The notes under the pieces: generated by a model | What the model was told of the DNA's origin: nothing | Seen by the model: only the letters and a program-made list of their open reading frames with translations | The model's database searches: none | Origin: Micromonosporaceae bacterium | GTDB taxonomy: Bacteria; Actinomycetota; Actinomycetes; Mycobacteriales; Micromonosporaceae | NCBI GenBank assembly: GCA_020027875.1 | Contig: JAHRHA010000063.1 | Span: 1-32,215 of the forward strand | DNA length: 32,215 nt | Direction of reading: 5' to 3' | Shown: positions 10,001-17,494 of the stretch, piece after piece | How positions within the stretch are numbered: position 1 is the stretch's first letter | Layout: each line of letters opens with the position of its first letter | Program-made: the position numbers and the translations under genes

Positions 10001-10742
10001 GCATGGCGACGATCGGCGTGCCACGACCCGCATCTTCGGCTCCAAGCCCGGTGCGTACGGCGCCGGGCTGCTGCCGCTCATCGAGAGCGGGAACTGGCGC
10101 GACGACGCCGACCTGGCCGAGGTCTACACCGTGTGGGGCGGGTACGCGTACGGGCGCGGGCTGGAGGGTCGGCCGGCACGGCAGGACATGGAGAGCGCGT
10201 ACCGGCGCATCGCGGTCGCGGCCAAGAACACCGACACCCGCGAACATGACATCGCCGACTCGGACGACTACTTCCAGTACCACGGCGGAATGATCGCCAC
10301 CGTACGGGCGCTGACCGGCCGCGCACCGCGTGCCTACATCGGCGACAGCACCACTCCCGACGCGGTACGCACGCGCTCCCTGACCGAGGAGACAGCCCGC
10401 GTTTTCCGGGCCCGGGTGGTCAACCCACGCTGGCTTGCCGCGATGCGCCGCCACGGCTACAAGGGAGCGTTCGAGCTGGCGGCAACGGTGGACTACCTGT
10501 TCGGCTACGACGCGACCGCCGCGGTAGTGCCCGACTGGATGTACGAGCAGCTCGCCCAGTCCTATGCGCTCGACCCGGAGAATCAGGAGTTTCTGCGCCG
10601 CGCCAACCCGTGGGCGCTACGCACCATCGTCGAGCGGCTCACCGAGGCGGCCGACCGGGGCATGTGGGCCAAGCCGGATCCACAGCTGTTGTCCTCGCTG
10701 CGGGAGGTGTACCTCCAGGTCGAGGGAGACCTGGAGGGGTGA
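7098..10742 (+). CDS. cobN: cobaltochelatase large subunit CobN
   Basis: 1214 aa, full length for CobN. This is the large, porphyrin-binding subunit of the ATP-dependent cobaltochelatase that inserts Co2+ into hydrogenobyrinic acid a,c-diamide. CobN/BchH marks include the central [14 protein letters not shown] (H528-K541), [37 protein letters not shown] and [14 protein letters not shown], and the metal-chelatase motif [17 protein letters not shown] in the C-terminal third. The ATG follows an SD at 7085-7092 and the riboswitch. Its ATPase partners are not CobS/CobT. The ChlI-ChlD fusion encoded at 15194-17206 is the likely partner. The gene appears monocistronic. It is convergent with cobQ, with 41 bp between stops and no clear hairpin there. 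Confidence 0.96.
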   Translation: [1214 protein letters not shown]

Positions 10743-10783
10743 CGGCCCGTCGAATAGTGCGGGTCGGACTATCAGCCGGACGA

Positions 10784-12298
10784 TCAGCCGGGCGGTGCGC
10801 CGGGCGGGACGAACGGTAGGCCGGTGGGGGCACCCCGGTCGATCAGGCGCAGCAAGGCTGCGGTGTCGACGTGCCCCTCGATCGCGTCGGCCAGTCGGTC
10901 CAACATGGACTCTCGCCGCTCGGCGAAGCCGGGCGCCGACCCGTCCGGCCGCCATCGCAGGCCCACGGCGGCCGCCACGTGGGCCAGCCAGGCGCGCCGG
11001 AAGTCGTCGTTCTCGAAGGCGCCGTGCCAGCTGGTGCCCCACACCGATCCGGCGCGCCACCCGTCCAGGAACGGCTCGAGTTCTCCCCCGGGCGTCGTGG
11101 ACCGATAGCTGACGCCGTGGTGGATCTCATACGCATCCACGTCGTGGCCGTGCCAGGAGCCGTGCGGCCGGCCGAGCCGCTTATCCGTCTGGAACACCAC
11201 GGTCGCGGGCAGCAGCCCCAGGCCGGCCTGCACCCCTCGGCCCGACTCGACCGGATCGTCGATGCTTTCGGCCAGCATCTGGTAGCCGCCGCATATGCCC
11301 AGCACCGGCCGGCCGGCCCGTACCCTCGCCGCAATTACGTCCGCGATCCCACGGCGGCGCAACCACGCGAGATCCTCAACCGTCGCCCTCGTGCCGGGCA
11401 GGACTGCCAGGTCGGCCGCTGCGACAACGTCCGCGTCGGTGGTGAGCGTGACCGCCACGCCCGGCTCGAGGGCGAACGCGTCCACATCGGTCACGTTCGA
11501 CATCCGCGGAAACCGGACCACCGCGAGCCGCAACGGCGCCGCGGCCGCGGGCTCCTGGTGGGTCCAGCCGGCGACCGCGAGGGCGTCCTCGGCGTCGAGC
11601 CATACGTCGTCGAGCCACGGCAGCACACCCAGCACCGGCCGCCCGGTAGCGGTGTGCAGCATCCGCAGTCCCGGTTCGAGCAGCGCGGGGTCGCCGCGGA
11701 ACTTGTTGATGATCCAGCCCGTCACCAGAGCCTGATCGGCCGCGTCCAGAAGGGCGAGGGTGCCGAACATCGCCGCGAATACGCCGCCCCGGTCGATGTC
11801 GCCCACGACCACGACCGGCATTCCTCCGCTGCGGGCCAGGCCCATGTTGACGTAGTCACCGGATCGCAGGTTGATCTCTGCAGGGCTGCCGGCACCCTCA
11901 CAGACCACGACGTCGTATCGGCCACGCAGGTCGGCCAGGCTGGCGTGCGCGGCTGCGGCCAGCTCGGCGCGGCCGGCGGCGAACTCCCCGGCGGCGAGGT
12001 CACCATGGGGCCGGCCCAGCAGCACGACATGGCTGCGCCGGTCGGTGCCGGGCTTGAGCAGGACCGGGTTCATCGCCGCCTCCGGCTCGGCGCCGGCCGC
12101 GACGGCCTGTAGCCATTGCGCCCGGCCGATCTCGGCGCCATCGGCACAAACCATTGAGTTGTTGGACATGTTCTGGGCCTTGAACGGTGCCACCCGCACC
12201 CCTTGGCGGTAAAGCCAGCGGCACAGCGCCGCGGTGACCAGGCTCTTTCCCGCGTTCGACGTGGTGCCCGCGATGAGGATCGCGCCGGAGAGGCTCAC
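10784..12298 (-). CDS. cobQ: cobyric acid synthase CobQ
   Basis: 504 aa, usual length for CobQ/CbiP. It amidates carboxylates b, d, e and g of adenosylcobyrinic acid a,c-diamide, using glutamine and ATP. The N-terminal dethiobiotin-synthetase-like domain begins with AGTTSNAGKS (P-loop variant, 11-20), followed by FKAQNMSNNSMV and the VCEGAGSPAEINL motif. The C-terminal class I glutamine amidotransferase has the nucleophile C336 in LGICGGYQML and H425 in SWHGAFEN. The ATG overlaps the stop of the CobB-CobA gene by 4 bp. It is the last gene of the riboswitch-controlled minus-strand operon. Confidence 0.96.
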   Translation of the reverse strand: MSLSGAILIAGTTSNAGKSLVTAALCRWLYRQGVRVAPFKAQNMSNNSMVCADGAEIGRAQWLQAVAAGAEPEAAMNPVLLKPGTDRRSHVVLLGRPHGDLAAGEFAAGRAELAAAAHASLADLRGRYDVVVCEGAGSPAEINLRSGDYVNMGLARSGGMPVVVVGDIDRGGVFAAMFGTLALLDAADQALVTGWIINKFRGDPALLEPGLRMLHTATGRPVLGVLPWLDDVWLDAEDALAVAGWTHQEPAAAAPLRLAVVRFPRMSNVTDVDAFALEPGVAVTLTTDADVVAAADLAVLPGTRATVEDLAWLRRRGIADVIAARVRAGRPVLGICGGYQMLAESIDDPVESGRGVQAGLGLLPATVVFQTDKRLGRPHGSWHGHDVDAYEIHHGVSYRSTTPGGELEPFLDGWRAGSVWGTSWHGAFENDDFRRAWLAHVAAAVGLRWRPDGSAPGFAERRESMLDRLADAIEGHVDTAALLRLIDRGAPTGLPFVPPGAPPG

Positions 12299-14586
12299 GC
12301 CCGTTGCTCGCCGACCCCGGCAACCAGTTCAGCCGCCGGGGCCGTGGTGCGGCCGCTGGCAGAGGCGAACGCGGCGACGGCGCCGATGACGGTGACCGCG
12401 GGAGGCCGCAGGTGGTGGCGGCGGGCGACGTCGGCGATCCCGACCAAATCGCCGGTCAGCACCCGCTGCCGGTCGGTGGCACCGTTCTCGACGCAGGCGG
12501 CCGGCGTGCCCGGGTCGAGGCCGTTGGCGAGTAGTGCGCGGGTAACGGAGGGCAGCGTTTGGACGGCCATGAGCAACACGATGGTGGTACCGCTGCTGGC
12601 GATGGCGGCCCAGTCGACAGTGCTGCCCGGATCGTCGGGGGGGACGTGGCCGGAGACGACCGTGACTCCCTGCGCCAGTCCACGGTGGGTGACCGGAACC
12701 CCGGCCAGCGCCGGTACGGCTATCGCGCTTGAGACTCCCGGCACAACCTCGACCGGCACGCCGGCCGCGGTGCAGGCCTCGACCTCCTCCATGCCGCGGC
12801 CGAACAGGAAGGGGTCGCCACCTTTGAGACGGACCACGCGCCGCCCGGCGCGAGCCTCCGCGACGAGGAGGGCGTTGATGTCGCCCTGTACGGCCGCCGG
12901 TCCGCGGGGAACCTTCGACACGTCGATGACCCGCACACCCGCCGCCAAGCCGGTCAGCAGGCGAGCCGGCACCAGCCGATCGGTCACCACCACGTCGGCT
13001 GAGGTGAGCCGGTCCAGACCTAGTGCTGTGATCAGGCCGGGATCGCCGGGGCCGCTCCCGACCAGGCTCACCAGCCCTGGGGGTGCGGCGACCGGGGCGG
13101 CATCGACCATCGGCGGCACCGTCGTGGTTGTGGGTCGCGCCCGCGCAATAGGCTCTGCCTGTCGCCGGGGCGGCGATGCCGGTCGGCCGTGCACGAACTG
13201 GGCCGCGGCCCGGGCGAACCGGTCGGCCAGCGCGGGATGGCCGGCCCAGTGCACGTGCAGGTATGCGGCGTGCACGCTGCCGTGCGGACCGGCAACGATG
13301 CCGTCATCCGCGGTGGCCGCCACGCCGTGCGGAACGGACGGGCGGGGTCGCAGCCGCCACGCCGGTCGGCGGTCGGATCCAAATTGGACCTGGGTGCGAT
13401 GGAACTCGTGCCCGGTCACCAAGGTGCCGGCCTCGGCGAGCACGCTGTCCGTTGCTGCGCTCGCCTCCCGGTAACCCAACGTCAGCCGCTCAGACATGGT
13501 CACGGTCGCGTCTATCGCCCCGACCATGGCTCGTCCGTCGATTTCTCGACAAAGGTAGAGCAAACCGGCGCACTCGGCGACGACAGGCACCCCACGCGCT
13601 ACCGCGGCTGCCACCTGATCACGCAGTGCTCGGTTGGCCGCGAGATCTGCCGCGTGGACCTCGGGGAAGCCGCCGCCCAGGTACAGGCCCGCGTACTCAT
13701 CCGGCAACGCCTCGTCGGTGAGCGGGTCGAAGGTCGCCACGGTCAGGCCGGCGGCGGCGAGAAGCTCCTCCGACTCGGCATACCGGAAGGTGAACGCGGC
13801 GCCGCCCGCCACCGCGATGGTGGCGGCGGGCCCCGCCGTGACCTCGCCGTCGGGGTTCCATGACGGCCCGGGCAGGTCCGCCGCCTCGCGGGCGATGGCG
13901 ATCAAGGCGTCCAGGTCCACGCCGGCGGAAACGGCCTCACCCAGTGCGTCTACGGTGCGCTGCGCTGCGGCGGACCGCTCCAGGGCCGGGACCAGGCCGA
14001 GGTGGCGGCTCGGAGTGTCCAGCGCCGGGTCGCGGCGCAACGCGCCGAGAACGGGCACCCGGGTGGACGCCATCGCCTCCCGGATTTCCGCCTCATGGGT
14101 GGCCGAACCGACCTTGTTGAGGATGACCCCGGCCACTGTGACAGTGGGGTCGAAGGCGGCGAAGCCGTGTACCACGGCGGCGACGCTGCGGGATGCCCCG
14201 GAGACGTCGACCACCAGCAGCACGGGCGTACGGGTCAGTCCAGCCACATGGGCTGTGGAGGCGAACCCTGTCCGCCCTACTGCCCCGTCGTAGAGGCCCA
14301 TCACGCCCTCGATGACGGCGATGTCGGCCGGTCGAGGTGTCGCGGCCCCGTGCAACAGCAGCGGCACGACCCGCTCTTCGCCCTGCAGGTGCGGGTCGAG
14401 GTTGCGGCCGGGCCGACCGGTGGCCACGGCGTGGTAGCCGGGGTCGATGTAGTCCGGGCCGACCTTGTGCCCGCTCACCCGCAGACCTCGTCGGCGTAGC
14501 GCCGCCATCAGTCCAGTGGCGACCGTGGTCTTGCCCTGGCCCGAGCCGGGTGCGGCGATCAGGATTCGGGGTAGGCGCGTCACCAC
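12295..14586 (-). CDS. cobB-cobA: CobB-CobA fusion: (hydrogeno)cobyrinate a,c-diamide synthase / uroporphyrinogen-III methyltransferase
   Basis: 763 aa in one uninterrupted frame. Residues 1 to about 455 are CobB: P-loop APGSGQGKTT (12-21), HKVGPDYIDPGYH, VIEGVMGLYDG, and the amidotransferase cysteine C339 in VVAECAGLLYLC. A Pro/Ala/Thr-rich linker (about 460-498) leads to a complete SUMT/CobA domain (about 500-745): LVGSGPGDPGL, VVTDRLV, RLKGGDPFLFGRG, VVPGVSSAIAVPALAGVPVTHRG. CobA makes precorrin-2 from uroporphyrinogen III, the first committed step. CobB amidates carboxylates a and c much later. The two domains therefore catalyse non-consecutive steps, which makes the fusion notable. It overlaps cobO by 7 bp and cobQ by 4 bp. 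No frameshift is visible at the join. Confidence 0.93.
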   Translation of the reverse strand: MVTRLPRILIAAPGSGQGKTTVATGLMAALRRRGLRVSGHKVGPDYIDPGYHAVATGRPGRNLDPHLQGEERVVPLLLHGAATPRPADIAVIEGVMGLYDGAVGRTGFASTAHVAGLTRTPVLLVVDVSGASRSVAAVVHGFAAFDPTVTVAGVILNKVGSATHEAEIREAMASTRVPVLGALRRDPALDTPSRHLGLVPALERSAAAQRTVDALGEAVSAGVDLDALIAIAREAADLPGPSWNPDGEVTAGPAATIAVAGGAAFTFRYAESEELLAAAGLTVATFDPLTDEALPDEYAGLYLGGGFPEVHAADLAANRALRDQVAAAVARGVPVVAECAGLLYLCREIDGRAMVGAIDATVTMSERLTLGYREASAATDSVLAEAGTLVTGHEFHRTQVQFGSDRRPAWRLRPRPSVPHGVAATADDGIVAGPHGSVHAAYLHVHWAGHPALADRFARAAAQFVHGRPASPPRRQAEPIARARPTTTTVPPMVDAAPVAAPPGLVSLVGSGPGDPGLITALGLDRLTSADVVVTDRLVPARLLTGLAAGVRVIDVSKVPRGPAAVQGDINALLVAEARAGRRVVRLKGGDPFLFGRGMEEVEACTAAGVPVEVVPGVSSAIAVPALAGVPVTHRGLAQGVTVVSGHVPPDDPGSTVDWAAIASSGTTIVLLMAVQTLPSVTRALLANGLDPGTPAACVENGATDRQRVLTGDLVGIADVARRHHLRPPAVTVIGAVAAFASASGRTTAPAAELVAGVGEQRA

Positions 14587-15194
14587 TCGATCCCTCGCTG
14601 GCCCTTCTGGCCCGCGTCCATCGGATGTTTGATCTTGGTCATCTCGGTGACCAGATCGGCCTCGTCGATCAACCGCGGATCCGCGTCACGGCCAGTGATC
14701 ACCACATGCTGGTGCCCGGGACGCTCGCGCAGCGTGGTCACGACCTCGTCGACGTCCACCCAGCCCCACTTCATGGGGTAGGTGAACTCGTCGAGCACGT
14801 ACAGGCCGTGGCGTGCCTCGGCGAGGCGGCGCTGGATCTCGCGCCAGCCCTCCAGAGCGTCCGCGGCGTGATCGGTTTCTGTGCCCTCCTTGCGGCTCCA
14901 ACTCCAGCCCGAGCCCATTTTGTGCCACTCCACCGGGCCGCCCTCGCCGGTTTCGTTGTGCAGTCGGCCGAGGGCGCTCAGGGCGGCCTCTTCGCCCACC
15001 TTCCACCGGGCCGACTTGACGAACTGGAATACGGCGATCGACCAGCCCTGATTCCATCCGCGCAGGGCCATCCCGAACGCGGCCGTGGACTTGCCCTTCA
15101 TCAGGCCCGTATGGACGATCACGAGCGGCCTGTTGCGCCGCTCCCGCGTGGTGAGGCCGTCTTCGGGGACGGCCTCCGGTTGTCCCTGTGGCAT
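14580..15194 (-). CDS. cobO: cob(I)yrinic acid a,c-diamide adenosyltransferase CobO
   Basis: 204 aa, full length for CobO/BtuR/CobA-type adenosyltransferases. It transfers the 5'-deoxyadenosyl group from ATP to Co(I) corrinoid. The P-loop is HTGLMKGKSTAAFG (28-41). Other family segments are WKVGEEAAL, VLDEFTYPMKWGWVD and the C-terminal VTEMTKIKHPMDAGQKGQRGIEW region (final residues). Its start codon shares one base with the stop of the chelatase gene upstream (TGATG), and its end overlaps the CobB-CobA gene by 7 bp. It needs a cob(II)yrinate reductase, and no known one is encoded in the window. Confidence 0.96.
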   Translation of the reverse strand: MPQGQPEAVPEDGLTTRERRNRPLVIVHTGLMKGKSTAAFGMALRGWNQGWSIAVFQFVKSARWKVGEEAALSALGRLHNETGEGGPVEWHKMGSGWSWSRKEGTETDHAADALEGWREIQRRLAEARHGLYVLDEFTYPMKWGWVDVDEVVTTLRERPGHQHVVITGRDADPRLIDEADLVTEMTKIKHPMDAGQKGQRGIEW

Positions 15195-17206
15195 CAGGCG
15201 GCCCTCCTTCGCCCGAGGGCGGTGTGGGTGCGTACCGCCGCGGTGAGAGTGTCGGCGGCGACGTCGGTCAGGCGGAGATACTCGGCATCCATCGCGCTGG
15301 CCAAGTCTGCGGCCAGCCCGAGCCTCACCCGCCCCGACTCGCAGTCGATCACCACCGCGCGGCTGATCCTGCCGAGGATCCGTGCCGCCCGCAGGGCGTG
15401 CGGAACCGCGTCCAGTCCGGCCGTCGCGCGGCCGTCGGTGACCAGGACGACGAGCGGGCGTCTGCGGGGATCGCGGACCGCCTCGACCCGCAGCAGGTCG
15501 ACAACCCGGTGAAGACCTTCGGCGAGCGGTGTGCGCCCGCCCGTTGGTAGCGCCGTCAGGCGTCTGGCCGCGATGTCCACACTGGACGTCGGTGGCAGAG
15601 CGAGTTCCGCTGCCTGGCCCCGGAAGGTGACCAGACCCACCTTGTCGCGTCGCTGGTAGGCGTCGAGCAGCAGCGACAGCACCGCGGTTTTTACCTCGCG
15701 CATTCGTTGACGGGCCGCCATCGATCCCGATGCGTCGACGCAGAAGATGATCAGGTTTCCCTCCCGGCCCTGGCGGACCGGCGCCCTCAGGTCGGTCGGT
15801 CGAACCACAAGACCCGGTCCGGATCGGCCGCGGCTGTGCTGGCGTGGCGCGGCCGCGTAGATCGTGCCGACCAGGTGCGGCCGGCCGCGCCAGCCCCGGG
15901 CCGGCACCGCCGCGCGGATGGTGTGGCCGTCGGGTGTCAGCGCGGGCGAGCGCCGGCCGGCCGCCCCGAGTCCCGTCCCGGGAACAGTAAGCAGGCGCGG
16001 CCGATAGGGCGGGCCGGCGGCCACGGCCGACGCTGGCCGGCCACTGGCCTCGGGGTTGGCCGCAGCCGTCCCGGCCGGGTGTTCGCCCCGGACGTCCTCG
16101 GCGGGCTGCGGTGGGACCTCGCCCGCCCCGGAGGGTCTATTCCGCGGGGCCGGATCCGGATCGAAGTCGGGATCGGGGTCGGGATCACTGTCGGTCAGAC
16201 CTGCTTCGGCCAGCGCCTTGTCGAGCTGCTCCTGCTCCAGCCCAGGTGGGTCGAACGGGTTGCGCCGGCGCCGGTGGGGCAATGCCAGAGCGGCCGCCAT
16301 CCGGATGTCTTCGTTGGCGACATCGGTGCGACCGCACCACGCGGCGTGGGCCCGTGCGGCCCGTGCGGTGACGAGGTCGGCGCGCATGCCATCGACCTCG
16401 AATGCGGCGCATACCTCGGCGATGCGGTGCACCGCTTTGTCGCCTAGACGCACCGACGGTAGGACGGTCCTTGCCGCGGCGATTCGTTGGGCCAGGTGGG
16501 CGTCCTTGTCGGCGTAATCGGTGACGAATGCCTCCGGGTCGGCCTCGTACGCCAGGCGGCGGCGCACAACCTCAGCCCGCACTGACGGGTCTCGACTCGC
16601 CGCGACGGCGACGGTGAGGCCGAACCGGTCCAGGAGCTGGGGGCGAAGTTCGCCTTCCTCCGGATTCATGGTGCCCACCAGCACGAAGCTGGCTGCGTGG
16701 GCGACCGAGACACCCTCCCGCTCAACGGTGACGCGGCCCATTGCCGCGGCGTCGAGGAGTGCGTCGACGAGGTGGTCGTGCAACAGGTTGACCTCGTCGA
16801 CATAGAGCAGACCCCGGTGCGCGGCGGCGAGCAGGCCGGGCTCGAAGGCCGTCACGCCATCACCGAGCGCCCGTTCGAGGTCCAGCGCGCCGAGCACCCG
16901 GTCCTCACTGGCGCCGACCGGCAGTTCCACCAGCCGGGCCGGGCGGTTTTTCACCTGTGCCGGGTCGTGGTGGGCCAGGTCGGGGCAGGTCGGGTCAGGC
17001 CGCAGCGGGTCACAGGAGAACCTGCAGCCGGCCAGCACATCGACCGATGGGAGCAGGGCGGTGAGCGCCCGGACGATCGTCGACTTGGCCGTGCCTTTCT
17101 CCCCCCGGACCAGCACCCCGCCGATGGCGGGCGAGACGGCGGAGAGGGTGAGCGCGAGCGCCATGTCATCCATGCCGACGACGGCGGAGAACGGGTACGA
17201 CCGCAC
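15194..17206 (-). CDS. ChlI-ChlD fused magnesium-chelatase-like ATPase/VWA protein, probable cobaltochelatase subunit
   Basis: 670 aa. The N-terminal AAA+ domain is ChlI-like: Walker A GEKGTAKST (about 35-43), Walker B LLYVDEVNLL, and MNPEEGELRPQLLDRFGL. A low-complexity acidic linker rich in Asp-Pro (about 340-365) and a Pro/Arg/Ala-rich stretch follow. The C-terminal VWA domain has the MIDAS motif DASGSM and VLVTDGRAT. Residues 1-20 (YPFSAVVGMDDMALAL) match ChlI. Such ChlID fusions accompany CobN in bacteria that lack CobS and CobT, so I infer it powers cobalt insertion. The GTG at 17206 has a strong SD (AGGAGG, complement of 17215-17220) and lies behind a cobalamin riboswitch. First gene of chlID-cobO-cobBA-cobQ. 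Confidence 0.88.
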   Translation of the reverse strand: MRSYPFSAVVGMDDMALALTLSAVSPAIGGVLVRGEKGTAKSTIVRALTALLPSVDVLAGCRFSCDPLRPDPTCPDLAHHDPAQVKNRPARLVELPVGASEDRVLGALDLERALGDGVTAFEPGLLAAAHRGLLYVDEVNLLHDHLVDALLDAAAMGRVTVEREGVSVAHAASFVLVGTMNPEEGELRPQLLDRFGLTVAVAASRDPSVRAEVVRRRLAYEADPEAFVTDYADKDAHLAQRIAAARTVLPSVRLGDKAVHRIAEVCAAFEVDGMRADLVTARAARAHAAWCGRTDVANEDIRMAAALALPHRRRRNPFDPPGLEQEQLDKALAEAGLTDSDPDPDPDFDPDPAPRNRPSGAGEVPPQPAEDVRGEHPAGTAAANPEASGRPASAVAAGPPYRPRLLTVPGTGLGAAGRRSPALTPDGHTIRAAVPARGWRGRPHLVGTIYAAAPRQHSRGRSGPGLVVRPTDLRAPVRQGREGNLIIFCVDASGSMAARQRMREVKTAVLSLLLDAYQRRDKVGLVTFRGQAAELALPPTSSVDIAARRLTALPTGGRTPLAEGLHRVVDLLRVEAVRDPRRRPLVVLVTDGRATAGLDAVPHALRAARILGRISRAVVIDCESGRVRLGLAADLASAMDAEYLRLTDVAADTLTAAVRTHTALGRRRAA

Positions 17207-17280
17207 CGGGTCTACCTCCTACCTCACGCGGGGAGTCCACGCCCGCGACCGGGTTCAGGCCGTGTCGACTCGCGTCAGTT

Positions 17281-17294
17281 ACGTGTCGACACGT
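17281..17294. repeat. 14-bp perfect palindrome in the chlID leader
   Basis: ACGTGTCGACACGT reads the same on both strands. On the minus strand it lies between the riboswitch core and the chlID SD, so it may be part of the expression platform. It could instead be a protein operator. Confidence 0.4.
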
Positions 17295-17440
17295 GACGAC
17301 GGGTGAGTGTCTGGCTTCCAGCCGGAGTACGCCGGTCTGGTCACAGTGGCGGGCCCGCCCCGGTCTTGCCGGCCCTGGCTCACCTGATGCGCCAGGACGG
17401 ACCCACCGGTGTTCCTCACCGCGCCGTCAGCTGATGATGG
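17295..17440 (-). ncRNA. cobalamin riboswitch upstream of the chlID-cobO-cobBA-cobQ operon
   Basis: Read on the minus strand, the core has GGCGGGCCCGCCACTGTGACC (complement of 17338-17358) and GGAAGCCAGACAC (complement of 17307-17319), in the order and spacing of a B12 riboswitch. The 5' part (complement of about 17375-17435) is less canonical than in the other two riboswitches here. Boundaries are approximate. It would control the whole operon, probably by hiding the SD at 17215-17220. Confidence 0.82.
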
Positions 17441-17482
17441 CACAGTCACCCACCAGACCAGCCACCGGTCGATGCGGTCGAT

Positions 17483-17488
17483 TAGCGT
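17483..17488 (+). promoter_or_regulatory. candidate -10 element, leaderless cobL
   Basis: TAGCGT fits TANNNT and ends 6 nt before the cobL GTG. No SD precedes this GTG, which fits leaderless transcription. No clear -35. Confidence 0.4.
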
Positions 17489-17494
17489 GTCCGC

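Noticed and set aside
10743..10783. Terminator between convergent cobN and cobQ
   Set aside because: Only short direct repeats (ATCAGCCGG) were seen, no stable hairpin.
10871..12112. 413-codon plus-strand frame over cobQ
   Set aside because: Antisense shadow of cobQ; no SD and no recognisable domain.
12203..13474. 423-codon plus-strand frame over the CobB-CobA gene
   Set aside because: Ser/Thr/Arg/Ala-rich antisense shadow; the minus-strand frame carries both enzymes.
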